Of a stretch of 64,000 nt of DNA, positions 52,703-62,103 are shown in pieces. This DNA comes from Oscillospiraceae bacterium (GTDB lineage: Bacteria > Bacillota > Clostridia > Oscillospirales > SIG627). The notes under the pieces were generated by a model. The model was not told the origin of the DNA and searched no databases. It worked only from the letters and a program-made list of their open reading frames with translations. How positions within the stretch are numbered: position 1 is the first letter of the stretch; each line of letters starts with the position of its first letter. Position numbers and translations under genes: made by a program. The stretch is from NCBI GenBank assembly GCA_015065085.1, contig SVQW01000006.1:22450-86449 (forward strand), in the 5' to 3' direction.

Positions 52703-54436
52703 ATGAAAAAACGCACTACAGCACAAGCACTTGGCTTCAGCGTTCTCTCACTGCTGCTCTGTGTTTCAATGCTTATCGGTACAACCTTCGCTTGGTTTAC
52801 CGACTCCGTAAGCTCCGCGCGTAACACCATTCAGTCCGGCAATCTGGATGTAGCTCTCTACTATCTGGATGATAACGACGATTGGATGCCTGTCAACGAG
52901 CTGACTGACATTTTCGGTTACAACCTGTGGGAACCCGGCTACACTAAAGTAGCTTACTTCAAGGTTGTAAACGAAGGCTCTCTCGCACTCAACTATCAGC
53001 TCAGTGCTGATGTTTATGCCGAAACAAAAGGCATAAACAAAGCAGGAGACTCATTCTCTCTGTCCGACTACATCAAAACCTCAGTAGTTGAACAGGGTGT
53101 TAGCCGCGATGACATCCTTGCTATGTCCGGCAACAATCTCAAGGGCGCCTTGAACATGAGTGTTGGTTCACTTGAAGCAAAAAATGACGGAGATTCTGAT
53201 GAAAAAATCGTCGGTTTTGCTCTCTGGATGCCTACAACCGTTACAAACGAAGCTAACCACAACGGCACCAATGTTCCTTCTATCGAATTCGGTATCAACC
53301 TTGTTGCTACCCAGAAAATGAAGGAAATTGATAGCTTCGGCAATAATTACGACAAAGACGCAGCAATGCCTTTCTCCGGTACCGGAACAGCACTTGTAGA
53401 CGGTTCCGCTTCATACGAAATTCCTATTAAACGTGCAGGTGAAAGTGGCGGAAAAATCGGTTCTGCTATCGTGCAAGACGATTCCATTGCTGACGATGCA
53501 ACACATATTGAAGTAACCATAGACCAAAGAGACAGTGTCCTTGACGGATTTACCGTAGCTACCGATGAAGGTGCAGTAACCTACGATATCGAAGTTACAG
53601 GTATTAAGGACGATAATATCGTTCCCTTAAAGGTTGAGTTCCATGTCGGAACAGGTCTCACCGGTGTTAAGCTTTATCACTTTGATGGTGTAAATAACGT
53701 AGAAGTTACCGACGCGGTATACAATGCTACAACCGGTAACATCATTTTCGAAAGCACCAATTTCTCTCCTTTCACCTTAGTATACGATGCAGTTGCTACC
53801 GAGCCCGACGGAACTGAAGTTCCCGAAGCCGAAGTAATACCTATGCCCGAACACGTAGGTGTTGATATCGACGGTCTTGGATACCAATTGGAAACAGCAT
53901 ACAGCTTTAAGTCCAATCAGTCTGTTGAAGAAGTAGAAAACAGCATTTACAAAGATTGGCACTGCGATTTCTATGTAAGTCTTACCAGAGATCTTATTGC
54001 CGGCGATGCTCCTGTAATATACCTCGCCGGTAATTACGGTTCTTACGGTTGGTTAGGCTTCGATGATACGGAGGTTACACTCACAGCAGGTGAAGAACTT
54101 CCTCTTCTCGGCAGTGTTACCAAAAATCCCTGGACATACGGAATGGTAGCCGGTCTTGTTGGCGAATTCATCTGTGGCGTAGCTGATATCGACGACGCTC
54201 TTGCAGGCGAAACATTTACTGTTAAGCTCCGTCTCACCAACCCTGCGGACGAAACCGATATCATCGATGTTGCAACAATCCCCTATACCTTTACAGGTAC
54301 AGCAGGCAACACAACATACGTTGACAACGGTGAAGACCTTCAGGACGCTATTAACAACGCTGAAGATGGTGATACCATCACCCTCACCGACGACATCGAC
54401 CTGAGCCAGGGTCTTGTTATCCCCGGCAACAACTGA
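52703..54436 (+). CDS. TasA-like surface protein with beta-rich middle and C-terminal beta-helix start
   Basis: The 577-residue protein begins with a SipW-type signal (IGTTFAWFTDSVSSARNTI) and the TasA-type segment EPGYTKVAYFKVVNEGSLAL shared with the proteins at 54589 and 62104. A middle beta-sandwich follows, then ends YVDNGEDLQDAINNAEDGDT plus a short tail. That ending is the usual first turn of a right-handed beta helix (DLQ-A-INNAEDGDTITL), yet the helix is missing. Ribosome site GGAGG. The gene is followed by two tandem hairpins. Confidence 0.78.
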   Translation: MKKRTTAQALGFSVLSLLLCVSMLIGTTFAWFTDSVSSARNTIQSGNLDVALYYLDDNDDWMPVNELTDIFGYNLWEPGYTKVAYFKVVNEGSLALNYQLSADVYAETKGINKAGDSFSLSDYIKTSVVEQGVSRDDILAMSGNNLKGALNMSVGSLEAKNDGDSDEKIVGFALWMPTTVTNEANHNGTNVPSIEFGINLVATQKMKEIDSFGNNYDKDAAMPFSGTGTALVDGSASYEIPIKRAGESGGKIGSAIVQDDSIADDATHIEVTIDQRDSVLDGFTVATDEGAVTYDIEVTGIKDDNIVPLKVEFHVGTGLTGVKLYHFDGVNNVEVTDAVYNATTGNIIFESTNFSPFTLVYDAVATEPDGTEVPEAEVIPMPEHVGVDIDGLGYQLETAYSFKSNQSVEEVENSIYKDWHCDFYVSLTRDLIAGDAPVIYLAGNYGSYGWLGFDDTEVTLTAGEELPLLGSVTKNPWTYGMVAGLVGEFICGVADIDDALAGETFTVKLRLTNPADETDIIDVATIPYTFTGTAGNTTYVDNGEDLQDAINNAEDGDTITLTDDIDLSQGLVIPGNN

Positions 54437-54461
54437 TATTTCAGTACAATTCTCTTTTGAG

Positions 54462-54541
54462 AATTGCGCCGTTCTCACCCTCATGGGTGAGACGGCAATC
54501 AATGGGCATATATTTTATTATCTGTGCCCGTTGATTGCCGA
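54462..54541 (+). repeat. Tandem intergenic hairpins upstream of the giant Hint-domain gene
   Basis: The first hairpin is GCCGTTCTCACCC paired with GGGTGAGACGGC. The second has CGGCAATCAA paired with TTGATTGCCG, including GGGCAT/TGTGCCC near the loop. The GGC at the end of the first overlaps the CGGC of the second. The same arrangement stands after the giant gene (59862-59929). There is no T-tract, so they are more likely RNA-processing or stability hairpins than simple terminators. Confidence 0.6.
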
Positions 54542-54588
54542 TTGAAACGACAAAAACATTCTAAATTATCAACAAGGACGGTTACGTA

Positions 54589-57500
54589 ATGAAAAAAACT
54601 AAGTTTGCCTTTTTCCACAGTCTTATAGCACTGCTTTTGTGTTTTTCCATGCTGCTGGGTTCTACCTTTGCGTGGTTTACAGAAAGTGTGTCTACCGACA
54701 GGAATATTATAACCTCAGGTAACATTGACCTTGAAATGTACTGGTCGGACGACCCCGTAAACGGTCCATGGTACAATATCGAGGACGATGCGTACAACAC
54801 CATTTTCAGTTATGACAACTGGGAGCCGGGATATTCCCAGATAAAGTACATAAAGCTTGTGAACAAGGGCGACCTTGCTCTGAATTATAAGTTCACCCTC
54901 ATGCCCGAAGGTGCTGTGGGTAAACTGGCTGAGGTTATTGCCGTCCGCTTTGCGAAGAGTGCCCAAAAAATCGAAACCCGCGAGCAGTTTGAAAACCTCA
55001 ATTTCATCGGCTTCCTCAATAATGTAATGAACGGCGGCTCAACCGCTTCGGGAACAATTCTTCCGGCAGGTTCAACCAGTCTTACCACCCCTGTGGGTGA
55101 AATCATTATGACACTCGGCTTACAGATGATTCCCACTGCGGGCAACGCGTATCAGAACCAATCCATCGGCTCTGGCTTCAGCATTACAGCCATTGCATCT
55201 CAGAGCTCTTATGAAGAGGACAGCTTTGGTATAGATTATGACCTTGGCGATACCTTTGACGAGCTTATCCGTCCTGCTTCAGGCTCGGTAACTGTTGTTC
55301 CCGATAATGGTAAAGTGCCCTCCGGCGGTGCAGTCATTGATGCAGGCACAGCCTCGGCAACCATACCCGAGGGCGTTGTCATGGCGGACAATCAGGACAC
55401 CCTCTCCCTCACCGTAACTCCCCTTGAAAATACAACCACCGATATAACTGTTGTCAACAGTGAAATACTCATTCCCGTGGACGTTCACGTGGAGGGCGTT
55501 TCCGACACAAACGACGTGCCGATTATTGTTGACCTTGGCCCCGTAATGCCAAAGAACCTCAACATCGGTAACTACACACTTATCCACGTCGAAGACGGTG
55601 TGAACAATATCATGACCGCTGTTGCGGATGCTTCTCAGCTTACCGCACACAACACCTTTATCTACGATCCACTCACAGGTAACATTTCCGTGGCTCTTGC
55701 CACATTCTCCGAGGTTGCCATTATTGCGGATATCGAAAATGAATGGCAAGGCACTATTGCAAACGCTTTCTCGGGCGGTACGGGTACTGAGGATGACCCC
55801 TACATAATCGCAAATGCCGACCAGCTTGCATATATGGGCGAACTCATTTCCAATGAAAACGAAACCTACGGCAAGGCACATTACAAGCTTGTTGCCGACA
55901 TCAACTTTGGTGGTGAAGATAATGCCAATATCTTCTACCCCATCGGATACCACAAGGAAGGCGGCGAAATTGCCCCCCTCGGCCTTGACGATGCGCCCGA
56001 AGCAATCTATGAGATTAACGAGGATACCAAGGCTTCCGGTGCTGCGATAATTAATGAAGGTGAAGCCGCGGAAAAATGGTACACCTACGGCGGTGCATTC
56101 AGTGGTACTTTCGACGGAAACGGACACACTATTTCAGACATTTATCAGAATACCTGGGTAATGAAAGGCAACTACGACGGCAATTATTGGAATGCCGCAA
56201 TGGGTATTTTCGGCTACGTTTACGACGGTACCATCAAAAATCTTACTGTTGATAACTTCGAATCCGACGGTGAGTTCACACCCACGGGTGTTATCGCCGC
56301 GTATGCAGCAGGAGATTCAACATTTGAAAACATTGCTATCACAAACTGCAATCCCCGTGTATATAACACAGGAAACGGCGGTATCATCGGTATCGCCGGC
56401 AATACAAGTGCCGCAAATGATGACCACATTACTTTAAAGAACATTACCGTTGATAATTCCAACAAGATTTCCGCTCTTTGGGGTAGCTGGGACGTTGCCT
56501 GCGGCGGTCTTGTGGGTATGTACCGCGGTAACGTAGATGGAAGCGGCAACGCAACCGACGACACCATCAGCTTTGAAAACTGCCACGTTTCGGCAATAAT
56601 AGACGTTTACAATGACGTTTGCGCCAACTATCAGTACTATGCATACCGCTATTCCGGTATGATCATCGGCTCTGTTCGTCATAACACAACAAATGACGAT
56701 GGCAAAGTAATACCCAACATGACCGGCATTTCCGCTACCGGATGTACCGTAAACTACGGTGACTGGAACGATTATTACTACTGCGAATTCGAAAAGAACA
56801 CCATGGCTTCCTATTCCGAGGACTATCAGTTCAGCCGTGTACCTCATTCCGAATTGAACTTCACCGATTACAACGTCAACGGTGTTGTTGATGCAGATGA
56901 GCGAGCATCCGTCACCGGATGTAAGCACACTCACACCGCGGAAGAAAACCATCAGGCTATTTACCTTCCCTTCCATCAGCTCTTCACCGGATACAGCTGG
57001 GGTGTAAGCAGCATCGGACTTGAAAAATACAGTGGTATCGTTACCGACCTTGGCATCACCGAGGGCGATCAGGAAAAATCGGATGTTAAATTTGAAACCA
57101 AATTCACCGGCGACTTCTTATACCGTGTAGGTAATGGAAACACTGTAAGTGTAGGCAGTTTGTTTGCTGCTATGGATGGCGCAAAAATCAATAACTCCGG
57201 TGTTTGGGTAACCGTCGATAAAGTAGACGAAAACTCCAACGTTTCCGGAACGTTTACCGCAAATACAACCGACTGGACAGAGGGTACAATTCAGTTCTCC
57301 GGCACAGGCGTTGTAAAGGTAACAATCCAGGACTACGACTTCTGTACACCTACAACAATTACCTTGGAGGTTGTGGATGCCGTTAATGCTACATCCGCAA
57401 CAAATGCGACAAAAAACAACGTAGTACTGTTGAATGACTGCGGATTCAGTTCTCTTGAGGTTTCGGGCGGATATACATTGTTCGGTAACGGCTTTACCAT

Positions 57501-59850
57501 GACCTGCGGAAGTGACTCTGCGGCTTTGGATATGGGTTACAGCTTTGTAACTCTTAACAATGGTACGCTGGATAATGTGCAGATAGTATGTCCCAACTTC
57601 GACTATGCTGTATTATACAAGAGCAATATGACCGAATCGGGCAACCGTAGTGAAACAACCGACAGAACCCGTTATTACAACGTAAAAAGCGGTGTAATGG
57701 CATCGGGTAACAGCCAGATTCTCAATTCCCGAATTTCGGGTGCGCGTGCTGCTGTCAACGTAAGTGGCGGTAACGTTGTTATTGACAACTCCCGCATTGA
57801 GTTGGGCGCTGTTGCATCCATTCTCGTTGGTTCGGCAAACAGCCTTACTCTTCGTGACGTAACTTTAGTTCAAAAGCCTACCGCATCAACTTACGACAGC
57901 AGTAAAACCCTTATGGGATTCAGTGTTCTGTCGATATGTGATGCTAACGGAGATGCAGCATCCATTACACTTGAGGGTACACTTGTTCAGAACGCATGGA
58001 TTGATGAAAATGACAAGCAGTATGTTCCCAGCGCAGGTCAATCCATAATTAGCACTGTTATGGCAAAGACAGAGTATTTACATGACATTGACGGCAACGG
58101 CACAAACGAATCATTGAACCTTGGTATTGCATATATGCCCGAGTCTTTGACTTCCAAAGTAAACACTACCACCATCACGGATAACAGAACAAATAAAGAT
58201 GCGGTACCTTACGACTATGCAGAAGTATCCATTCTTAATGGAAAAACATATGTATACTCTTATAAAAACACCAACGGCACAGCGGATTCTTTCAAAACCG
58301 AAAGCGAATATACGCCCGACAAATACAGTGACCTCATCACTGTAACTTACTCCGACACAGCAGACGGCCTTACAACAGGAAAATCGTTTGGTACAGACGG
58401 ATGGGTTTATGAGCTTAATGTTGACCTTGATAAATTAAGCGGTTATGCCCTTGATTTCAGCAAGCTTTCCATGTCTGTCAACGGTACTACTGTTACAGAT
58501 TTCAAGGTGAACGGCAATACAAAGCCCACATCTCCCGTTGCAGTTACCGCAGGCGGTACAACCTACGCCCTGACCGCAACAATAAATGGCAAAGAATATA
58601 CCGCAACCTATAAGGTTACGGGAACGGAAACCAGTAAAGAATCGCCGTCTCTTGTTGCTTCAAACTATGAAGCAGGTCTTTGTGTAGCATCCTCCTACGG
58701 CGGAACATGGCACGGTGCCGCTCCCGCACTTGAAGGTATTCAGATAAAATACTGGAGTGTTGCGGAAAAGCAGTATAAGACAATAAACCTTTCCGATTAC
58801 ACACCTACAACTGCCGGAAAACAAAACGGCACAAATACCACATGGACATATAGCCCCGACAACGGTGATTTTACTTTAACACTTACCGGCGGTCAGGTTC
58901 ACAGTGGCAACAGTGTTAACGCAATGCCTGTTGTTTGTAATGAAAAACTGTATTTTGTGGCAGCTTCTTCAAAAGGTCTGGTAAATTCCGGAAACAGTGC
59001 AAGAACAATCCCCGTTTCTTATTCCTTTAAGGATAACAACAACGGCGTTGAATTGAAATTCTCACACACATGGTCTGTCGAAGAAAATAAGGACGCCCAG
59101 TACAATTATTCCGATTTCTGCAACGGCACTATGACAAAGCTGGAAGCAGGTAGTAGCGGCGGTAACTGCGTAACACCCGACACACTTATTACTCTGGCGG
59201 ACGGAAGTCAGAAGCGTGTGGACTGTCTGACAGGAAACGAAGAGCTTCTTGTATGGAATCTTGAGACAGGTAAATACGACAAAGCGCCTATCGTATTTAT
59301 TGACAGCGAGAGCGAGAGTGAATACGAAATAATTCACCTCTACTTCTCCGACGGCTCGGATGTGAAAGTAATTTACGAGCACGGCTTCTTTGACCTTGAC
59401 CTTGGCAAGTATGTTTACATCGATGCTTCCAATTACATCGATTATATCGGTCACAGCTTTGTTACCGAAGGCAACATTGCATCCGACGAATGGAACACAG
59501 CAACACTTGACAGTGTTGTTATTGAAAAAGAGCTTACCACCGCATGGTCGCCCGTAACATTCGGACATCTGTGCTACTACACAGAAGGTGTTCTTTCCAT
59601 GCCCGGCGGTATTTCGGGTCTGTTCAATATCTTCGATGTCGATACGTCTTCAATGATTTACGATGCCGACAAGATGCACAAGGACATTGAAACCTACGGT
59701 TTATTCACGCTTGAAGACTTCGGCGGTATAATTACAAAGGATGCATTCGATGCATTCAACGGCGACTTACTGAAAATTGCCATTGGCAAAGGACTTCTTA
59801 CCATGGAAGACATCGCCTGCATGGCAGAGCGCTATATACCCTTGATGTAA
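54589..59850 (+). CDS. Giant TasA-like/beta-helix surface protein with C-terminal Hint domain
   Basis: This 1753-residue protein starts with a SipW-type signal (LGSTFAWFTESVSTDRNII) and the EPGYSQIKYIKLVNKGDLAL segment of the TasA-like group. It has beta-sandwich regions and a GLUG-type beta helix (residues about 390-720, GTGTEDDPYIIANADQLAYM, FSGTFDGNGHTISDIYQNT). A further beta-helix (TLDNVQIVCPNFDY) and Ig-like stretches follow. The C-terminal 227 residues start with Cys1527 in NCVTPDTLITLADGSQKRVD, a Hint domain of the hedgehog/intein group, with a block-B histidine (His1598 in IYEHGFF). The usual C-terminal HN motif of inteins was not found, and the protein ends 155 residues after the His. 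A Hint domain can cut or transfer its own chain; here that could covalently anchor or process the protein. Ribosome site AAGGACGG is weak. Confidence 0.82.
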   Translation: MKKTKFAFFHSLIALLLCFSMLLGSTFAWFTESVSTDRNIITSGNIDLEMYWSDDPVNGPWYNIEDDAYNTIFSYDNWEPGYSQIKYIKLVNKGDLALNYKFTLMPEGAVGKLAEVIAVRFAKSAQKIETREQFENLNFIGFLNNVMNGGSTASGTILPAGSTSLTTPVGEIIMTLGLQMIPTAGNAYQNQSIGSGFSITAIASQSSYEEDSFGIDYDLGDTFDELIRPASGSVTVVPDNGKVPSGGAVIDAGTASATIPEGVVMADNQDTLSLTVTPLENTTTDITVVNSEILIPVDVHVEGVSDTNDVPIIVDLGPVMPKNLNIGNYTLIHVEDGVNNIMTAVADASQLTAHNTFIYDPLTGNISVALATFSEVAIIADIENEWQGTIANAFSGGTGTEDDPYIIANADQLAYMGELISNENETYGKAHYKLVADINFGGEDNANIFYPIGYHKEGGEIAPLGLDDAPEAIYEINEDTKASGAAIINEGEAAEKWYTYGGAFSGTFDGNGHTISDIYQNTWVMKGNYDGNYWNAAMGIFGYVYDGTIKNLTVDNFESDGEFTPTGVIAAYAAGDSTFENIAITNCNPRVYNTGNGGIIGIAGNTSAANDDHITLKNITVDNSNKISALWGSWDVACGGLVGMYRGNVDGSGNATDDTISFENCHVSAIIDVYNDVCANYQYYAYRYSGMIIGSVRHNTTNDDGKVIPNMTGISATGCTVNYGDWNDYYYCEFEKNTMASYSEDYQFSRVPHSELNFTDYNVNGVVDADERASVTGCKHTHTAEENHQAIYLPFHQLFTGYSWGVSSIGLEKYSGIVTDLGITEGDQEKSDVKFETKFTGDFLYRVGNGNTVSVGSLFAAMDGAKINNSGVWVTVDKVDENSNVSGTFTANTTDWTEGTIQFSGTGVVKVTIQDYDFCTPTTITLEVVDAVNATSATNATKNNVVLLNDCGFSSLEVSGGYTLFGNGFTMTCGSDSAALDMGYSFVTLNNGTLDNVQIVCPNFDYAVLYKSNMTESGNRSETTDRTRYYNVKSGVMASGNSQILNSRISGARAAVNVSGGNVVIDNSRIELGAVASILVGSANSLTLRDVTLVQKPTASTYDSSKTLMGFSVLSICDANGDAASITLEGTLVQNAWIDENDKQYVPSAGQSIISTVMAKTEYLHDIDGNGTNESLNLGIAYMPESLTSKVNTTTITDNRTNKDAVPYDYAEVSILNGKTYVYSYKNTNGTADSFKTESEYTPDKYSDLITVTYSDTADGLTTGKSFGTDGWVYELNVDLDKLSGYALDFSKLSMSVNGTTVTDFKVNGNTKPTSPVAVTAGGTTYALTATINGKEYTATYKVTGTETSKESPSLVASNYEAGLCVASSYGGTWHGAAPALEGIQIKYWSVAEKQYKTINLSDYTPTTAGKQNGTNTTWTYSPDNGDFTLTLTGGQVHSGNSVNAMPVVCNEKLYFVAASSKGLVNSGNSARTIPVSYSFKDNNNGVELKFSHTWSVEENKDAQYNYSDFCNGTMTKLEAGSSGGNCVTPDTLITLADGSQKRVDCLTGNEELLVWNLETGKYDKAPIVFIDSESESEYEIIHLYFSDGSDVKVIYEHGFFDLDLGKYVYIDASNYIDYIGHSFVTEGNIASDEWNTATLDSVVIEKELTTAWSPVTFGHLCYYTEGVLSMPGGISGLFNIFDVDTSSMIYDADKMHKDIETYGLFTLEDFGGIITKDAFDAFNGDLLKIAIGKGLLTMEDIACMAERYIPLM

Positions 59851-59861
59851 CAATTTATCCC

Positions 59862-59929
59862 TGCCACCCATCCGTCGGATGGGCGGCAATCAAAGGGCAT
59901 AAAATGCTTTGTGCCTTTTGATTGCCGAA
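59862..59929 (+). repeat. Tandem intergenic hairpins after the giant gene
   Basis: The first hairpin is short (CCCATCC/GGATGGG). The second is CGGCAATCAAAGGGCA paired with TGCCTTTTGATTGCCG, nearly the same sequence as the hairpin at 54490-54541. It thus frames the giant gene with a matching pair of structures. Confidence 0.6.
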
Positions 59930-60015
59930 TTGAAATTTCAGGCTTATATTTTAATCCGTTTTTGAGGTTTTGTTTTGACTTTTTCATTTACATTCTTTGA
60001 AAGGAGGAAATTATA

Positions 60016-60579
60016 TTGAAAAAAATACGGCTTAAGCTGTTTATACTTGCATTCACGGCGATAATTATGACCTTGATAACACAGGCATCTCTTGCTTTTT
60101 ATACTGTTGTGGGCAAGAGTACCAATATAATAACCTCCGGTGACATCCGAATGCAGATTCACGAGATGACTGACCAGGGCACTCCATTCCCGGTGGATGG
60201 TGTGTATATCGTTCCTGGCGACGTGGTAAGTAAGAAAGTCAGCGTTGAAAATATATGCGAACAGCCTTTTTACCTGCGTGTAAAGATTGTTTACGGCATC
60301 GATTCCAGCGTTCTTCCTGCGGAGGAATGCTTTAAGCTGAATATAGACGGGGAGCACTGGCAGCTTGTTGACGGCTGGTATTACTACAAGAGCATTTTAC
60401 AGCCCGGCGAGACTACTCCCGATGTTTTTTCACGTGTTGAAATTGTGGGTGACAAGGTGGACAACCGTCATTTGGGCAAAACTCTTTCGCTTAACATCGT
60501 TGCACACGCAGTACAGTCCAAAAACAATCCTGTCGAGGGTACAGACACATACACCGCGTCAGGTTGGCCGATGGAATAA
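60016..60579 (+). CDS. Small TasA-like secreted protein with SipW-type signal
   Basis: The 187-residue protein starts on TTG with a clear GGAGG eight bases before. The signal ends TQASLAFYTVVGKSTNII, a variant of the xAWF motif (AFY). The mature part has GVYIVPGDVVSKKVSVENIC and YLRVKIVYGID, the TasA-type beta-sandwich. It might be a minor fibre or cap protein. It lies 8 bases before the HCPxC-repeat gene. Confidence 0.82.
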   Translation: MKKIRLKLFILAFTAIIMTLITQASLAFYTVVGKSTNIITSGDIRMQIHEMTDQGTPFPVDGVYIVPGDVVSKKVSVENICEQPFYLRVKIVYGIDSSVLPAEECFKLNIDGEHWQLVDGWYYYKSILQPGETTPDVFSRVEIVGDKVDNRHLGKTLSLNIVAHAVQSKNNPVEGTDTYTASGWPME

Positions 60580-60587
60580 GGTGAATT

Positions 60588-62081
60588 ATGAAAAGAGCAG
60601 TATCTTTATTTACGGCGGTAGTTTTGATTTTATGTCTGTCATTGCCTGTTTTTGCCGCCGAGGTAAGTGTTATTTATAAAGGCAGAGCGGACGGAATAGT
60701 ATTTGAACCGAAAGCCACCGACTCTCATCCCGACCTTTTTCCCGAGTTCAAGGATGTTATGCCGGGCGATACGTTTTTGCAGGAGATAACAATAAAGAAT
60801 GAAAGCAATCTCAAAAGTGCTGTTTATCTCCGTGCACTTAGTGTTGATCGCGATCCGTTGTCAATTGAGTTTTTGTCGTTTTTGTCGCTTACGGTTGACA
60901 TTGACAAAAAAACAGGCGACGAAACTGTGTTTGAATCGGCGGCACATGAAATTGAAGGTCTTAAGGACTGGAGGCGTCTGGGAGTAATTCATTCCGACGG
61001 TGAAATCACCCTTAATGTAATGCTTGAGGTCTCCCCCGAGCTTGATAACAGATTTCAGAATGTTTCCGGTGCTGTTGAATGGGAATTTATGTTTGAAGAA
61101 AGGCCATCTGCGGTAATCATTCCTTCCGGCGGAGGAACGGTTACACCGAGCGATCCGGATGACCCCGACGAACCCGACAAGCCGGGCGAAGCACATTGCC
61201 CCGGATGTACAGACCCTACACACGAGCATACCGAAGAAGAGCATTGTCCCGGATGCACATGTGAAAAGCCAAGTAAACCGCATTGCCCGGGCTGTGATGA
61301 TCCCACACACGAGCACACAGAAGAGGAGCACTGTCCCGGCTGTACCTGCGAAAAGCCGGATGACCCTACACTTCCCGACATAATACATTGTCCCGGTTGT
61401 CCCGACGGTGATCATGATGCTACCGATGGTTCTCATTGCCCCGATTGCCCGGGTGGAGATGATTGCTCCGGCATTCCCGGCAGTACCGACACTCCCGATG
61501 AATCGCATTGTCCGGGCTGTGATGACCCAACGCATGAGCACACAGAAGAGGAGCATTGTCCAGGTTGTACATGTGAAAAGCCGGATGACCCTACACTTCC
61601 CGACATAATACATTGCCCCGGTTGTCCCGGCGGCGAACATGATACCACCGACGGATCTCATTGCCCCGACTGCCCGGGTGGAGATGATTGCTCCGGCATT
61701 CCCGGCAGTACCGACACTCCCGATGAATCGCATTGTCCGGGCTGTGATGACCCAACGCATGAGCACACAGAAGAGGAGCATTGTCCGGGTTGTACATGTG
61801 AAAAGCCTGATGACCCTACACTTCCCGACATAATACATTGCCCCGGTTGTCCCGGCGGTGAACATGATACCACCGACGGATCTCATTGCCCCGACTGCCC
61901 GGGTGGAGATGATTGCTCCGGCATTCCGGGCGGCACCGATGAGCCTGAAGAACCGATTACTCCGCCCACCGGCGATTTGCCAATTTTACCTGTTTTATAT
62001 GCTATCGCAGCACTTTCTTTGATTGCAATAGTATTAATTTCTATTTTACTTATAAAGAAATCCAAAAAAACCAAGCAGTAA
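60588..62081 (+). CDS. Sortase-anchored surface protein with 14 HCPxC motifs in 75-residue repeats
   Basis: The 497-residue protein has a normal Sec signal (LILCLSLPVFAAEV), not the SipW type. A folded N-terminal domain of about 170 residues (MPGDTFLQEITIKNESNLKS) resembles the TasA/camelysin fold. Residues about 202-455 are a Cys/His/acid-rich region made of one half and three 75-residue repeats, with 14 HCP[GD]C motifs. The end PPTGDLPILP, a membrane helix and KKSKK form a sortase signal. The HCPxC units could bind metal or act as redox CxxC pairs on the cell surface. Ribosome site AAGGTG. Confidence 0.8.
   Translation: MKRAVSLFTAVVLILCLSLPVFAAEVSVIYKGRADGIVFEPKATDSHPDLFPEFKDVMPGDTFLQEITIKNESNLKSAVYLRALSVDRDPLSIEFLSFLSLTVDIDKKTGDETVFESAAHEIEGLKDWRRLGVIHSDGEITLNVMLEVSPELDNRFQNVSGAVEWEFMFEERPSAVIIPSGGGTVTPSDPDDPDEPDKPGEAHCPGCTDPTHEHTEEEHCPGCTCEKPSKPHCPGCDDPTHEHTEEEHCPGCTCEKPDDPTLPDIIHCPGCPDGDHDATDGSHCPDCPGGDDCSGIPGSTDTPDESHCPGCDDPTHEHTEEEHCPGCTCEKPDDPTLPDIIHCPGCPGGEHDTTDGSHCPDCPGGDDCSGIPGSTDTPDESHCPGCDDPTHEHTEEEHCPGCTCEKPDDPTLPDIIHCPGCPGGEHDTTDGSHCPDCPGGDDCSGIPGGTDEPEEPITPPTGDLPILPVLYAIAALSLIAIVLISILLIKKSKKTKQ
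61191..61952 (+). repeat. 225-bp tandem repeats coding HCPxC units
   Basis: Three copies start at 61278, 61503 and 61728, preceded by a shorter unit from 61191. Copies are nearly identical in DNA, so recent expansion is likely and copy number may vary between strains. Each 75-residue unit carries HCPGC three times and HCPDC once, plus other Cys and His residues. Confidence 0.9.
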
Positions 62082-62103
62082 TTTACATTAAGGAGGAAAA
62101 AGC

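Noticed and set aside
59155..59850. A splicing intein at the end of the giant protein
   Set aside because: There is no downstream extein with a Cys/Ser/Thr after an HN motif and no endonuclease segment; a Hint domain of another kind fits better.
60861..61886. Long minus-strand frame opposite the HCPxC repeats
   Set aside because: It is a shadow of repeat codon usage, with no ribosome site and no known family.
61278..61952. 225-bp repeats as a mobile or non-coding repeat family
   Set aside because: The frame is kept through every copy and the repeats lie inside a protein with a signal and an anchor.
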